DNA from: Chloroflexota bacterium
GTDB taxonomy: Bacteria > Chloroflexota > Anaerolineae > Anaerolineales > DRMV01
Reading direction: 5' to 3'
Assembly: GCA_013153135.1 (NCBI GenBank)
Contig: JAADFA010000008.1
Location: forward strand, 1 to 26,971
Length of the DNA stretch: 26,971 nt
Position numbers and translations under genes: made by a program
Shown here: piece after piece, positions 6,220-13,904 of the stretch
How positions within the stretch are numbered: position 1 is the first letter of the stretch
Layout of the letters: every line of letters starts with the position of its first letter
Notes under the pieces: model-generated
What the model saw: only the letters and a program-made list of their open reading frames with translations
The model's database searches: none
Told to the model about the DNA's origin: nothing

Positions 6220-7602
6220 TTATGCGAAATTCGTGACATCTTCCTTCGCAGTCTGGGGCCGTGGTGGCACTCGCGCCGCGAGTACAACCAGGACAGCCGC
6301 GAGCAAAAGCAAACCCTGGTACGCGCGCTGATAGCCTAGAATGCCGCCCCCGAAGCTAGCCGCCATAGCTCCCACAAACGCGCCCGAGAGGAGGTGCCCG
6401 ATCTTGGTAACCAAAGAGATCAGCGCCTGGGCGGAGGCGCGTTCATCAAGGCGTGCCTCTTGAAGCATAATATAACGAATAGGCGCACCTAACAGCGCGG
6501 AGAGTCCCAAGCCTACCGCGATCAAGCCCGCATAAAACGCGACCCATGACATCGGCAAGAGACCCAATACAGCTAGACCTATCGCCGAGAGCCCGGTACC
6601 GATCAAAAGCACTGTACGAGGCCCGCGCGCGTCCAGCATCCGACCGAACAAAGGTGCACCTACGCCTAATGCAAAGGCCAAAGGGATCATTCGGAAGCTG
6701 GCTTGATGCTCGCTTATATGAAAGGCTTCTACAGCTAAAGTAGGGATGAACATCATGCCGCCCTCTATGAATCCCGCGCCGAAGGTAAGGATAAGCGCGA
6801 GTAGCGCGCGCCAGGAACGGGCCACATCCCAGGGCAGGATAGGGTCCGGTACCCGGTGTTCCCAGGCGAGGAGGAGACCCATCAAACCTAGGCCTAGGGC
6901 GACGAATCCACCTGTATGGGCTGCGAAAAGCGCGCGCAAGCCTTGTTGTGCTTCGACCTGGTTAACGCCATATGCGAGGGCGACCAAAGCCGCGCTCAAG
7001 AGCAACGTACCAATCCAATCGAACGGGGCCTGTTGCGGCACGCGCGTATTTGGGATGACATGCCAAGCCCACGGAATGAGTACCCCCGCCATGGGGACCA
7101 CAGCCATGAAGATAAGCCGCCAGCCACCGAGGAAGAGAAGGATACCCCCCAAGATGGGTCCGATGAGGAACGCGACGCCGAACGTCGCGCCGATGAGGCC
7201 GAGGGTGCGCCCGCGACGTTCGGGCGGGACGACATCGCCGATCACAGCGGCCGCGATGGGAAACAGTCCGCCTGAGCCCAAACCTTGCAACGCTCGTCCC
7301 ACCAGGACTACACCGAAAGAAGGCGCGAGCCCCGCGATCAGCGTTCCCATGACGAACAAGCCTATATCGAGAATATAGACGTTACGGCGGCCGTAGCGGT
7401 CCGCGCCTTTGGCCATAATGGGTGTGCCAATTAGATTAAAGAGCAAATAAATACTAAAAACCCACGAAGCGGCCCGGTCATCTACTCCAAACGCATCTCG
7501 GATGGCCGGGAGCGCGGGGGCCACGATGGCGATATCCATCGCGGCCATGAGCACGCCGAAAAAGAGCGCGGCCAGAAGCACGCCGTTGCCTTTGCGTTGC
7601 AT
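6220..7602 (-). CDS. MFS transporter (drug:H+ antiporter type)
   Basis: 460 residues, almost entirely hydrophobic membrane segments. The N-terminus GVLMAAMDIAIVAPALPAIRDAFG matches the start of DHA-type exporters (motif D1-like). Motif A is GADRYGRR in the loop after segment 2, and motif C-like GPILGGILLF lies in segment 5. The central loop and a segment count of 12 to 14 do not settle DHA1 against DHA2. The function is probably proton-driven export of a small molecule; the substrate cannot be read from the sequence. The ATG at 7602 is preceded by AAGGGGG. It lies downstream of tRNA-Arg on the same strand with a hairpin between, so it either has a weak promoter of its own near 7615-7635 or depends on read-through. 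Confidence 0.9.
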   Translation of the reverse strand: MQRKGNGVLLAALFFGVLMAAMDIAIVAPALPAIRDAFGVDDRAASWVFSIYLLFNLIGTPIMAKGADRYGRRNVYILDIGLFVMGTLIAGLAPSFGVVLVGRALQGLGSGGLFPIAAAVIGDVVPPERRGRTLGLIGATFGVAFLIGPILGGILLFLGGWRLIFMAVVPMAGVLIPWAWHVIPNTRVPQQAPFDWIGTLLLSAALVALAYGVNQVEAQQGLRALFAAHTGGFVALGLGLMGLLLAWEHRVPDPILPWDVARSWRALLALILTFGAGFIEGGMMFIPTLAVEAFHISEHQASFRMIPLAFALGVGAPLFGRMLDARGPRTVLLIGTGLSAIGLAVLGLLPMSWVAFYAGLIAVGLGLSALLGAPIRYIMLQEARLDERASAQALISLVTKIGHLLSGAFVGAMAASFGGGILGYQRAYQGLLLLAAVLVVLAARVPPRPQTAKEDVTNFA

Positions 7603-7630
7603 ACTCGCCCCCTTGTCGTCGTGGAATACA

Positions 7631-7661
7631 AAGCGAGGGAGCCGCGTCTTGCGGCCCCCTC
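7631..7661 (-). terminator. Terminator-like hairpin after tRNA-Arg
   Basis: Positions 7635-7645 and 7651-7661 form an 11-bp stem (one G-U pair on the minus strand) with a 5-base loop, 3 bp after the tRNA. The tail GCTTTGTATT is only moderately U-rich, so some read-through into the MFS gene is possible. Confidence 0.55.
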
Positions 7662-7663
7662 AG

Positions 7664-7736
7664 CGCCCGCGGAGGGACTCGAACCCCCAACCAACGGATC
7701 CGAAGTCCGTTGCTCTATCCATTGAGCTACGCGGGC
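7664..7736 (-). tRNA. tRNA-Arg (anticodon TCG)
   Basis: 73 nt. The acceptor arms GCCCGCG / CGCGGGC pair fully and the discriminator is G. The D arm is AGCTCAATGGATAGAGC, the anticodon loop CTTCGGA gives TCG (reads CGA and CGN by wobble), and the T arm carries GGTTCGAGTCC. CCA is not encoded. Confidence 0.95.
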
Positions 7737-7746
7737 CTCGCCCTTT

Positions 7747-7755
7747 ATTATACCA
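7747..7755 (-). promoter_or_regulatory. Extended -10 promoter of tRNA-Arg
   Basis: TGG-TATAAT on the minus strand, with TTGCGG 16 bp upstream as a possible -35. The expected start site is a few bases before the mature tRNA 5' end at 7736. Confidence 0.7.
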
Positions 7756-7775
7756 GGTTCCGCAAGGCCGCAAGG

Positions 7776-7790
7776 TTAGACAAAGTCTAA
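7776..7790. repeat. Inverted repeat TTAGAC-AAA-GTCTAA
   Basis: A perfect 6-bp inverted repeat with a 3-base spacer, upstream of the tRNA-Arg -35 and about 120 bp before the consensus promoter of the LysM/M23 gene. It could be an operator. Nothing in the sequence names the regulator. Confidence 0.35.
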
Positions 7791-7908
7791 AGACAGATTC
7801 GTCGACAAGCCGCCTAAGGGAAAGGGTTGAAAGAAGGTTCTTCTAGCAAAAAGGAGTAAACATTTTAAACTTAATTCTGGGCGTGAACCTGGGGCCCGGC
7901 AGCCCGGC

Positions 7909-7937
7909 TTGACAAACCACCGTCCCATGGCTATAAT
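7909..7937 (+). promoter_or_regulatory. Consensus sigma-70 promoter of the LysM/M23 gene
   Basis: TTGACA (7909-7914), exactly 17 bp, then TATAAT (7932-7937). Both hexamers match the consensus fully. The start site should be near 7944, leaving a leader of about 49 nt before the ATG at 7993. Confidence 0.92.
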
Positions 7938-7992
7938 GAGGGACGGAGGGGCTTAGGCTAAATAATTTTACTATTGCCTGGATGAGGTCATC

Positions 7993-9210
7993 ATGAACGA
8001 GAGCGAGTCAACAATCCCGGTTGAACCCCGGGCTGAATTGACAGCTGACCACATCATGGAGCCCGAGGCGGGATTTGAGGATACGGGGCTCTCGTTGGCC
8101 GATTGGCTGACGTTATTGGGCCTGCGGGAACAGGTGCAAGCTATTGGTGGGCACATTTTGGTTTTTGGTGTTGTTCTGCTGGTGCTCTTTGTTATCCGTT
8201 TCACCCACGGCAGCTTGGGCCCAACCGCGCCTCAAGGTGGGCCTGCTTTGGCTTCCACGGCCGCGGCACCACAACCACAAACGGCGGTCTCGGTGGAATT
8301 GCCCCCCTTTCCCCCAAGAGAAGTCCCCATTCAGGGCATCAAGCGCCAATTGAAACTCACCACAGTCATGCCTTCGCGGCCACGCATGGAAATTGTGGAG
8401 TACACTGTTCAGCAGGGCGACACCTTAGCCAGCATCGCAGAGAAGTTCGGCCTTAAGGCCGAGAGTATCTTCTGGAGCAACCTGGATGTGCTCAAGGGCG
8501 ATGCCCACAGCCTAAAAGTTGGTATGGTCCTGCGCATCCCCCCTGCCGATGGCGTGCTGTACGAGTGGAAGGACGGCGACACGGTTGAGAACGTGGCGGA
8601 AAAACTAGGTGTCGAACCCGATGCGATCCTCAATCATCCCGTTAACGAGTTCGACCCTGTAGCCGTTGCTTTGGGCGAGATTGAGATCCCAGTGGGTAAA
8701 ATCGTGTTCGTGCCGGGGGGGAAGTATAGCAAGCAAATCGATTGGAGCCGTCCCATTTTCTTGCGCGATGCTCCAGCAGCCTCCTTCCTCAACGGGCCAG
8801 GCGCGTGTGGTACCGTCTATAACGGCCCTATTGGGACGTACACTTTCATTTGGCCCACTACATCGAAGTGGATTACAACTTACTATAACCCCGCATACCA
8901 CCCGGCCATCGATATCGCGGGTTCCATTGGTCTGCCCGTCTATGCGGTCGATAACGGCGTGGTTGTATACTCAGGCTGGAGCAATAATGGCTATGGTTAC
9001 GTGGTTGTCATCGACCACGGCAATGGCTGGCAGTCCCTTTATGCACACTTAAGCCAGATCTACGTCGGTTGTGCCCAAGAGGTCTTCCAGGGCACCATGA
9101 TTGGCGCGATGGGTAGCACGGGCAACTCGACCGGGCCGCACGTGCACCTCGAGCTCATCCATCGCCAGTACGGCAAGGTCGACCCGTTGCAGTTCCTCGC
9201 ACCACCATGA
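7993..9210 (+). CDS. Membrane-anchored LysM / M23 peptidase protein
   Basis: 405 residues. A cytoplasmic N-terminus (1-52) is followed by one membrane segment (about 53-70), an Ala/Pro linker, a LysM domain (about 136-183, YTVQQGDTLASIAEKFGL ... LKVGMVLRIP), a second LysM-like segment (about 188-242, WKDGDTVENVAEKLGVEPDAILN) and a C-terminal M23/LytM domain (about 295-400). The zinc and catalytic residues of M23 are present: H303-x3-D307, H352 and H383-x-H385. It probably binds peptidoglycan through LysM and cleaves cross-bridges, or regulates hydrolases, at the cell surface. The ATG at 7993 has GATGAGGTC just upstream. The gene stands alone between a perfect promoter and a strong terminator, suggesting high constitutive expression. 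Confidence 0.94.
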   Translation: MNESESTIPVEPRAELTADHIMEPEAGFEDTGLSLADWLTLLGLREQVQAIGGHILVFGVVLLVLFVIRFTHGSLGPTAPQGGPALASTAAAPQPQTAVSVELPPFPPREVPIQGIKRQLKLTTVMPSRPRMEIVEYTVQQGDTLASIAEKFGLKAESIFWSNLDVLKGDAHSLKVGMVLRIPPADGVLYEWKDGDTVENVAEKLGVEPDAILNHPVNEFDPVAVALGEIEIPVGKIVFVPGGKYSKQIDWSRPIFLRDAPAASFLNGPGACGTVYNGPIGTYTFIWPTTSKWITTYYNPAYHPAIDIAGSIGLPVYAVDNGVVVYSGWSNNGYGYVVVIDHGNGWQSLYAHLSQIYVGCAQEVFQGTMIGAMGSTGNSTGPHVHLELIHRQYGKVDPLQFLAPP

Positions 9211-9232
9211 ACTCAGCCCCAGGGTACACCAT

Positions 9233-9265
9233 AAAGGCCGAGCTCAGGAGAGCTCGGCCTTTTTT
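9233..9265 (+). terminator. Intrinsic terminator of the LysM/M23 gene
   Basis: GGCCGAGCTC (9236-9245), loop AGGA, GAGCTCGGCC (9250-9259), then TTTTTT. On the opposite strand the stem is followed by TTTAT, so it may also stop the converging flippase operon. Confidence 0.95.
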
Positions 9266-9296
9266 GCAGAGGGCCTCCGCACTGCGCCGACCTTCA

Positions 9297-10229
9297 TCAC
9301 GCGAGGGCAAAGGGTTCGTTACCTTCGCGTGGCATTTCCTGTGGGGCTTGTTGCACCAAATCGCGCCAATACCGCGGCGCGGCCAAACCACCCAAAAGGC
9401 TCACTGTAAACATAAGCACTCGAGTCGACAGGGCCAAAAGGGAGGCTTGCTCCGGCGTCGCACCGAGCGCCACGTACAAACGGATAATGGTTACCTCGCG
9501 TAGTCCCCAACCGTTGACCGAGATGGGCAACAAAGTGATAAAATAACTAACTACCATCGCCCCCAATACCTGGCTCATGCTCACCGGAATGCCCAGGCCG
9601 CGCGCGATGGTCCATGTTGCAAACACGTAGGGCAGAACGGAAAGCCATGCCAAACCGAAGGCGCTGAGTAACCAACCAGGCCGGCGACGCCAATTCGCAG
9701 TTTGATGCCAGAACGCGACCCACCGCTCGCGACTGGTGAAACGGGCCCATACCCCGCCGGTCAAAAAGAGCCCTCTAAGCCGCGACCACCCCCCAAAAGC
9801 CGCCAGCGTAAACGGCGACGCAGAAAGCATGACCGCCATCTTAAGCAAACGATCCAGCATGGCGGAAGCAATGGCCAGCCCCCAACGATTACTGCGCCGG
9901 GCCAACGCGGCAATGCGTACCATATCGCCCCCAATGGTGGACGGAAGCACATTGGATACAAACGCGGATACGAAGGTCCAGCGGATAGCCTCAGCTAAAC
10001 GCAAAGGCAGATCTACAGCACGCGCGACCCAGTACCACCGCACGCCGTTTAAGGCCATTCCGGCCACATAAGCGAGCCAAGCCGCGAGGAACACACCGGC
10101 CGGTGCTTGCGCCAAGAGGGCTGGCCAAGCGCGCCAGTTTTGTTGCGCCAAAACATACGCGAGCAAAAGCAGCGACAGCGCGGTGCCGAGCCAGCGACTG
10201 TAACGCAGTTTTGACGAGCGCGGGGGCAT
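9297..10229 (-). CDS. Flippase-like membrane protein (UPF0104/LPG synthase TM family)
   Basis: 310 residues with about seven to eight membrane segments. Two features of the lysylphosphatidylglycerol-synthase transmembrane/AglD-like family (COG0392) are seen: LPSTIGGDMVRIAALAR near residue 95 and LLPISVNGWGLREVTIIR near residue 235. Members are integral proteins linked to lipid modification or to transbilayer movement of lipid-linked sugars. The sequence has no LPG-synthase catalytic domain, so aminoacylation is unlikely. The ATG at 10229 is preceded by AGGAGG. It is the last gene of a three-gene unit after the HprK-like gene (14-bp gap). What lipid it handles is unknown. Confidence 0.85.
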   Translation of the reverse strand: MPPRSSKLRYSRWLGTALSLLLLAYVLAQQNWRAWPALLAQAPAGVFLAAWLAYVAGMALNGVRWYWVARAVDLPLRLAEAIRWTFVSAFVSNVLPSTIGGDMVRIAALARRSNRWGLAIASAMLDRLLKMAVMLSASPFTLAAFGGWSRLRGLFLTGGVWARFTSRERWVAFWHQTANWRRRPGWLLSAFGLAWLSVLPYVFATWTIARGLGIPVSMSQVLGAMVVSYFITLLPISVNGWGLREVTIIRLYVALGATPEQASLLALSTRVLMFTVSLLGGLAAPRYWRDLVQQAPQEMPREGNEPFALA

Positions 10230-10243
10230 ACACGCCTCCTGCC

Positions 10244-11299
10244 TTAGGATTCAACCAGGGATTGGAGGGCTTGAGCACACAGCGAGAGATCACGGCCTGG
10301 AGGTACGATGAGGCGGTAGCCGGGCCTGGCCTGGAGCAATGCCGCGACCAATGCTGCTTCCCGGGCGTGCCAAGAATCGAGCCAATCCGCTGGCCAGTTT
10401 TTTGGACGGGCTCGCTCCACGAGTCGGATGAAGTGTCGCGCTTCATAGAACTGCATGGCCACAATGGCTTCATGGGCCGCGTTCGCGGGCCAGGGTTCGG
10501 GCCCCCGACATGTGGGGCCGGGCTCCAGCCAAATCCATCCTCCCACTGTCGCGCGATCCGCAACACGATACCCAGGCCACAGGCGGCTCAGAGGCACGCG
10601 CACGGCCCAACGCAACCGCCCGCGGCTCAAGCGTCGTACCCATCCCAGCCAGCGCAACCGTCGGATTTCGGCCGCGTGCAACCGCGCCGCTAGGCCCGGG
10701 ATAGCCTTGAGGTGGTGCTGGTACAGGTGGGCGCGTGTGATATAGGCATTACTTTGAGGTGGATGGGCATGCGGTGCGATAAAAACAAAATCATCGCTAT
10801 GCAGCTGCGCGCGTTGAGGACCTAACTGAGCCAGCAGGTGCGCGGTGAGCGCAGTTTTGCCCACACCCCCGCGCGCGATAAGAAGCCAGCTCTGGCCATC
10901 AATGACCACCGCGCCCGCGTGCAAGAGCAACGTCCCGCGTTGGCTGAGCAGCCAATGCAAGCCATGGTGCACCAGCATATGTTGGATGAGCACACCGGCC
11001 CAGCGGTTGCCCCAGGCCCACAAATGTAACCCTTCGGCCTCAGGCTGCACCGCATAGCGCCAAAAAGCCAGGCCTTTGTGCCAGGCCCAACGGCTCGCGG
11101 CGCGTATCGAGGTCGGCACCGCGCGAGGGGGGGACCAATCCAGGGCCACGTAAGGCGTGCCGCTTTGCTCGGAGGTTGTGCGGTGATACGCATATTCTGC
11201 TTGGAAGTGCTCCCGGAGCCACGGCGTTGACGCGCGCACGCGCAGCCAGGCGTGGGGCGTGAAGCGAAAGACCAGCATAGAGGAGGTTTCGCCACCCAT
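10244..11299 (-). CDS. HprK-like P-loop protein, function unknown
   Basis: 351 residues. Residues about 120-175 contain LLLHAGAVVIDGQSWLLIARGGVGKTALTAHLLAQ followed by LHSDD, the order seen in the HPr kinase/phosphorylase C-terminal-like fold (strand, P-loop, then acidic strand). The P-loop is a variant: A142-R-G-G-V-G-K-T149 where G-x4-GKT is expected. Such HprK-like proteins also occur near exopolysaccharide and peptide-modification genes. The N-terminal 120 residues are rich in Trp, Arg and His and match no domain I recognise. The ATG at 11299 lies 3 bp after the RNase H stop codon and has AGGGTGA ahead, so translation is coupled. I infer a small-molecule or protein kinase role with low confidence; the partner flippase suggests an envelope context. 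Confidence 0.75.
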   Translation of the reverse strand: MGGETSSMLVFRFTPHAWLRVRASTPWLREHFQAEYAYHRTTSEQSGTPYVALDWSPPRAVPTSIRAASRWAWHKGLAFWRYAVQPEAEGLHLWAWGNRWAGVLIQHMLVHHGLHWLLSQRGTLLLHAGAVVIDGQSWLLIARGGVGKTALTAHLLAQLGPQRAQLHSDDFVFIAPHAHPPQSNAYITRAHLYQHHLKAIPGLAARLHAAEIRRLRWLGWVRRLSRGRLRWAVRVPLSRLWPGYRVADRATVGGWIWLEPGPTCRGPEPWPANAAHEAIVAMQFYEARHFIRLVERARPKNWPADWLDSWHAREAALVAALLQARPGYRLIVPPGRDLSLCAQALQSLVES

Positions 11300-11302
11300 G
11301 CG

Positions 11303-11938
11303 TCACCCTGCTTTATTCCCAAAATCCGCGGGGATCTCGCCCCAACGCTGCGACGTCCATGCGTGTACCCGGGCCGCCGCGTCCGGATGGGCTTGAAGCC
11401 AGCGTGTGGCCCGCTCAAGCCAACCGCGCGCCTCGGGCGTAAGCGGAACTTGGACGCGAGGCTTGCCTTTCCGGACCCACGCGCGCGCGACGACGGAATC
11501 GGAAAATACAGGCCAGTCCAGCCCGCGCTGCTCCAGCCACGCGAGGCCGTGCACCAAGGCGAGGAATTCGGCAACGTTAATGCCCACCCCTTGCAACGGC
11601 CCAACGCGAAATACCTCTTCCGCGCGGCCATCGGGATAGAGGGCCACCCCGCGGTACATCGCGGGACCGTGGGGGGCATCGGGCGCGGCCGCGTCCACCA
11701 CCAGCGCGGGCAGGAGGATCTCGTCGCGCGCGGCCCGCCATGTGCCCTGGTTCCGCCCTTCGCCCCAAAAGCCCTCGGGGCCGAGGCGGAACGCGCGTTC
11801 TGCCAGCTCACGGCTGGGGAAACCCTTGTAGCGCGCGTCGGGATAACCTTCAACCTGCGCACGCGCCGCGTCCCACGAATCGTACACGCCGGGTTTGCGC
11901 CCGACCCAGACCACGTAGTAGCGCGAGGGTTTGCCCAT
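11303..11938 (-). CDS. rnhA: Ribonuclease H1 with hybrid-binding domain
   Basis: 211 residues. An N-terminal RNase HI hybrid-binding (Cauli_VI/viroplasmin-type) domain spans about 6-50 (YYVVWVGRKPGVYDSWDAAR ... RYKGFPSRELAERAF). The catalytic domain (about 75-208) keeps all four acidic residues: D82, E124 (NVAEF), D147 (FSDS) and D205 (PADFG). It cleaves RNA in RNA-DNA hybrids. The usual DGS at the first aspartate is altered to VDAAAPDAP with an insertion. The ATG at 11938 has GGAG seven bases upstream; a TTG two codons earlier is less likely. The gene heads the operon with the HprK-like and flippase genes and is divergent from the Thr/Pro-rich protein gene. Confidence 0.9.
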   Translation of the reverse strand: MGKPSRYYVVWVGRKPGVYDSWDAARAQVEGYPDARYKGFPSRELAERAFRLGPEGFWGEGRNQGTWRAARDEILLPALVVDAAAPDAPHGPAMYRGVALYPDGRAEEVFRVGPLQGVGINVAEFLALVHGLAWLEQRGLDWPVFSDSVVARAWVRKGKPRVQVPLTPEARGWLERATRWLQAHPDAAARVHAWTSQRWGEIPADFGNKAG

Positions 11939-11966
11939 TGCCAATCTCCGAGCTCAATGTTATCAT
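11938..11966 (+). promoter_or_regulatory. Promoter of the Thr/Pro-rich gene
   Basis: TTGCCA (11938-11943), 17 bp, then TATCAT (11961-11966) with a TGT extension at 11958-11960. Both hexamers match five of six consensus bases. The start codon is only nine bases past the -10, so the mRNA would have almost no leader. Confidence 0.7.
11957..11965 (-). promoter_or_regulatory. Overlapping divergent -10 for the RNase H operon
   Basis: Read on the minus strand the same bases give TGA-TAACAT, an extended -10 with four of six consensus bases. A start near 11950 would leave a 12-nt leader containing the GGAG site of rnhA. Confidence 0.4.
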
Positions 11967-11975
11967 GAGAGCGCC

Positions 11976-12620
11976 ATGTTTTATCCGCCTGATGCACCCG
12001 AGAGTTTACCGGATATCACAGCCCAACGGTATCGGTTGCGGCTGATTTTCGTGGTCGTGATTTTGGCCACGTTGCCCTTTTATTGTTTGGGTTTTTGGGC
12101 CGCGGGTGTTGCTTTACGCGGGCCACGCGGGCCCGTAACCCGTACCCCGACGCCAACATGGACCCGGGTGGCCTCGCCCACGCCGACCAAGGGTACCTAT
12201 TGGTGGCTCACGCCGCTGCCCACCTGGACACCTTCACTTACACCTACGCAAACGCCCACACCCGCTCCTACCACGCCCACAGCAACATGGACGCCTTCGG
12301 CCACACCCACCCCCACGCCCACATCCACGTCCACGTTGACGTCGACCACAACCCCAACCGCGACGGAAACCGCGACCGCACTCCCCAGCGCAACCGCGAC
12401 GGAAACCGCGACCGCTACACCCACGGCCACGCCGACGGCAAGCCCCACGCCTACAGAAACCCCGACCGCGACGTCGGTTCCGCCAACCGCCACGGCGAGC
12501 GCCACGCCAACCGCAACATCCACCCTGCCCTCACCCACGGCGACCTTGACGGCAACCCCCACCGTGCCGACCGACACCCCTACCGCGACGGCCACCGCAA
12601 CCACGCCCCCGACCCCTTAA
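11976..12620 (+). CDS. Membrane-anchored Thr/Pro-rich low-complexity protein
   Basis: 214 residues. A short cytoplasmic N-terminus (MFYPPDAPESLPDITAQRYR) is followed by one membrane segment (about 21-46) and then, to the last residue, a tract of Thr, Pro, Ala, Ser and Val in TPTPT, TATETAT and PTATSTL patterns. No folded domain is visible beyond the membrane. Such tracts act as extended stalks, often O-glycosylated in other bacteria. The coding DNA is a degenerate ACC/GCG/ACG codon repeat, and its complement is open for 135 codons as Val/Gly repeats, which I regard as an artefact. The ATG at 11976 is chosen because it lies right after the -10; there is no good ribosome site (at best GAGAG). 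The M42 peptidase gene starts 12 bp downstream, so they share a transcript. Confidence 0.8.
   Translation: MFYPPDAPESLPDITAQRYRLRLIFVVVILATLPFYCLGFWAAGVALRGPRGPVTRTPTPTWTRVASPTPTKGTYWWLTPLPTWTPSLTPTQTPTPAPTTPTATWTPSATPTPTPTSTSTLTSTTTPTATETATALPSATATETATATPTATPTASPTPTETPTATSVPPTATASATPTATSTLPSPTATLTATPTVPTDTPTATATATTPPTP
12140..12618 (+). repeat. Degenerate Thr/Pro/Ala codon repeat tract
   Basis: The DNA for the stalk consists of imperfect repeats of units such as ACCGCGACG, ACGCCCACA and ACCCCGACC. A similar tract lies at about 24530-25060 in the CAP-domain gene, so the two are candidates for slippage or recombination. Confidence 0.7.
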
Positions 12621-12632
12621 ACGGAGGCCATC

Positions 12633-13730
12633 ATGCTGGACCTGGCTTGGCTGCCGGATTTACTAAGCACCCCGGGCGTCTCGGGACGCGAAGCACCAGT
12701 GCGTGCTTGGCTCGAGACCCGTTGGGCTGAACTCGCGGACGAGGTCTGGACCACGCCCAGCGGCAGTTTGGTCGCGCGGCGGCGGGGTACCGCGGCTGGG
12801 ACGCGGCCGCGTGTGATGTTGACCGCGCATATGGACACCATTGGCTTGGTGGTCGCATGGGTGGACCGGGGTTGGGTCGGTCTCGCACCCATCGGCGGGA
12901 TTGATACCCGTTGGCTGCCTGGACAAGGCGTATGGATTTGGCCACGCGCGGGCGGCGAGCCAATTTTTGGCGTAGTTCGCCGTGTACCCCATGGTGAACC
13001 CCCAGATCAGGGCAATAAACCGCCCAGTTGGGACGCCCTGCGGGTGGAAACCGCCCTACCCGCGGAGTCGTTGGCTCAGCGTGTTCGGCCGGGTGACCCT
13101 GTGACGTGGGCACGTGCCGCGAGGTACTTAGGCCGGGACCTCATCCTCGGCCCTGGTCTGGATAATCGCGTTTCGGTCGCAGCCCTGACTTTGACGTTGG
13201 AGATGCTAGCCACGTGCCAACACGCGTGGGATGTGCTTGTGGTTGCGACGTCGCAAGAGGAAACTACTATGACCGGCGCAGCCACCGCGACCTTTGCCCT
13301 CGAGCCTGACCTCGCGGTGGTCGTGGATGTGACCTTCGCTCGGGAGCCGGGTGTTCAGGGCCCCACTTCCTTCCCCATGGGCAGACTCGCCCTGGGTTGG
13401 GGCGCAAATTTGCATCCGTGGGTGTTTCACCAATTGCGCGCGTGGGCCCAGGCGCTGGATATCCCCTACGAAGTGGATTACTTGCCCAACATGTCCGGGA
13501 CCGACGCGATGGCGGTGCAGGTGGCCAGGGCGGGTGTGCCCACAGGGTTGGTGAGCATCCCATTGCGCTCGATGCACACACCGGTGGAGCGGGTTCACCT
13601 GGATGATATCCGACGGGCCGCACGGCTGCTGGCCGCGTTCGCCCAAAGCCTGGATACGGATGCGTTGACCCATGTACGCACCGCGTGGACTGAAGGCGCG
13701 GCGTGGTTACACCGCCCCGATGCATCCTAG
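12633..13730 (+). CDS. M42 family metallo-aminopeptidase
   Basis: 365 residues, a normal length for M42 (glutamyl aminopeptidase / 'endoglucanase M' / TET-like) enzymes. The metal ligands and catalytic acid are found in order: H66 (TAHMDT), D177 (PGLDNR), E209-E210 (SQEETT, in place of the commoner QEEVG), D232 (VVDVT) and H315 (RSMHTPVE). The enzyme removes N-terminal residues from peptides, usually as a large cytoplasmic oligomer with two Zn or Co ions. No signal peptide is present. The ATG at 12633 has CGGAGG a few bases upstream. It is translated from the same message as the Thr/Pro-rich protein; a joint function is not obvious. Confidence 0.92.
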   Translation: MLDLAWLPDLLSTPGVSGREAPVRAWLETRWAELADEVWTTPSGSLVARRRGTAAGTRPRVMLTAHMDTIGLVVAWVDRGWVGLAPIGGIDTRWLPGQGVWIWPRAGGEPIFGVVRRVPHGEPPDQGNKPPSWDALRVETALPAESLAQRVRPGDPVTWARAARYLGRDLILGPGLDNRVSVAALTLTLEMLATCQHAWDVLVVATSQEETTMTGAATATFALEPDLAVVVDVTFAREPGVQGPTSFPMGRLALGWGANLHPWVFHQLRAWAQALDIPYEVDYLPNMSGTDAMAVQVARAGVPTGLVSIPLRSMHTPVERVHLDDIRRAARLLAAFAQSLDTDALTHVRTAWTEGAAWLHRPDAS

Positions 13731-13810
13731 AGGGACGGAGGCAGAGGCCCCGCCGTGTTTCCGGGCCGATGCTAGTTTTGAGTAATCCCCTTTTTGAAAA
13801 TAGACCTAAA

Positions 13811-13856
13811 TAAAAAATCCAGGGGCGAAGGCTAGACAAAGGGCCATCGCCCCTGG
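13811..13856 (-). terminator. Intrinsic terminator of the DUF505-like operon
   Basis: CCAGGGGCGA (13819-13828) and TCGCCCCTGG (13847-13856) form a perfect 10-bp stem; the 18-base loop can pair further (GGC/GCC). On the minus strand it is followed by ATTTTTTATTT. Confidence 0.9.
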
Positions 13857-13871
13857 GACGTGGTGGAGGAG

Positions 13872-13904
13872 GGCTATCTTGCGCAGGGCGCCGCAAGATT
13901 AGCC
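13872..13904 (-). other. Hairpin containing the stop codon of the DUF505-like gene
   Basis: GGCTATCTTGCG (13872-13883) pairs with CGCAAGATTAGCC (13892-13904) with one bulged base. The TAA stop (13899-13901) lies in the stem. No T-tract follows, so it is not a terminator; it may stabilise the 3' end. Confidence 0.5.

Noticed and set aside
10822..11997. 391-codon minus-strand frame over the RNase H and HprK-like genes
   Set aside because: It is a shifted reading of two genes with recognisable motifs and gives an Arg/Ser/Cys-rich peptide without domains.
12197..12604. 135-codon open frame on the minus strand made of Val/Gly/Ala
   Set aside because: It is the mirror of the Thr/Pro codon repeat; the composition explains the lack of stops and no ribosome site is present.
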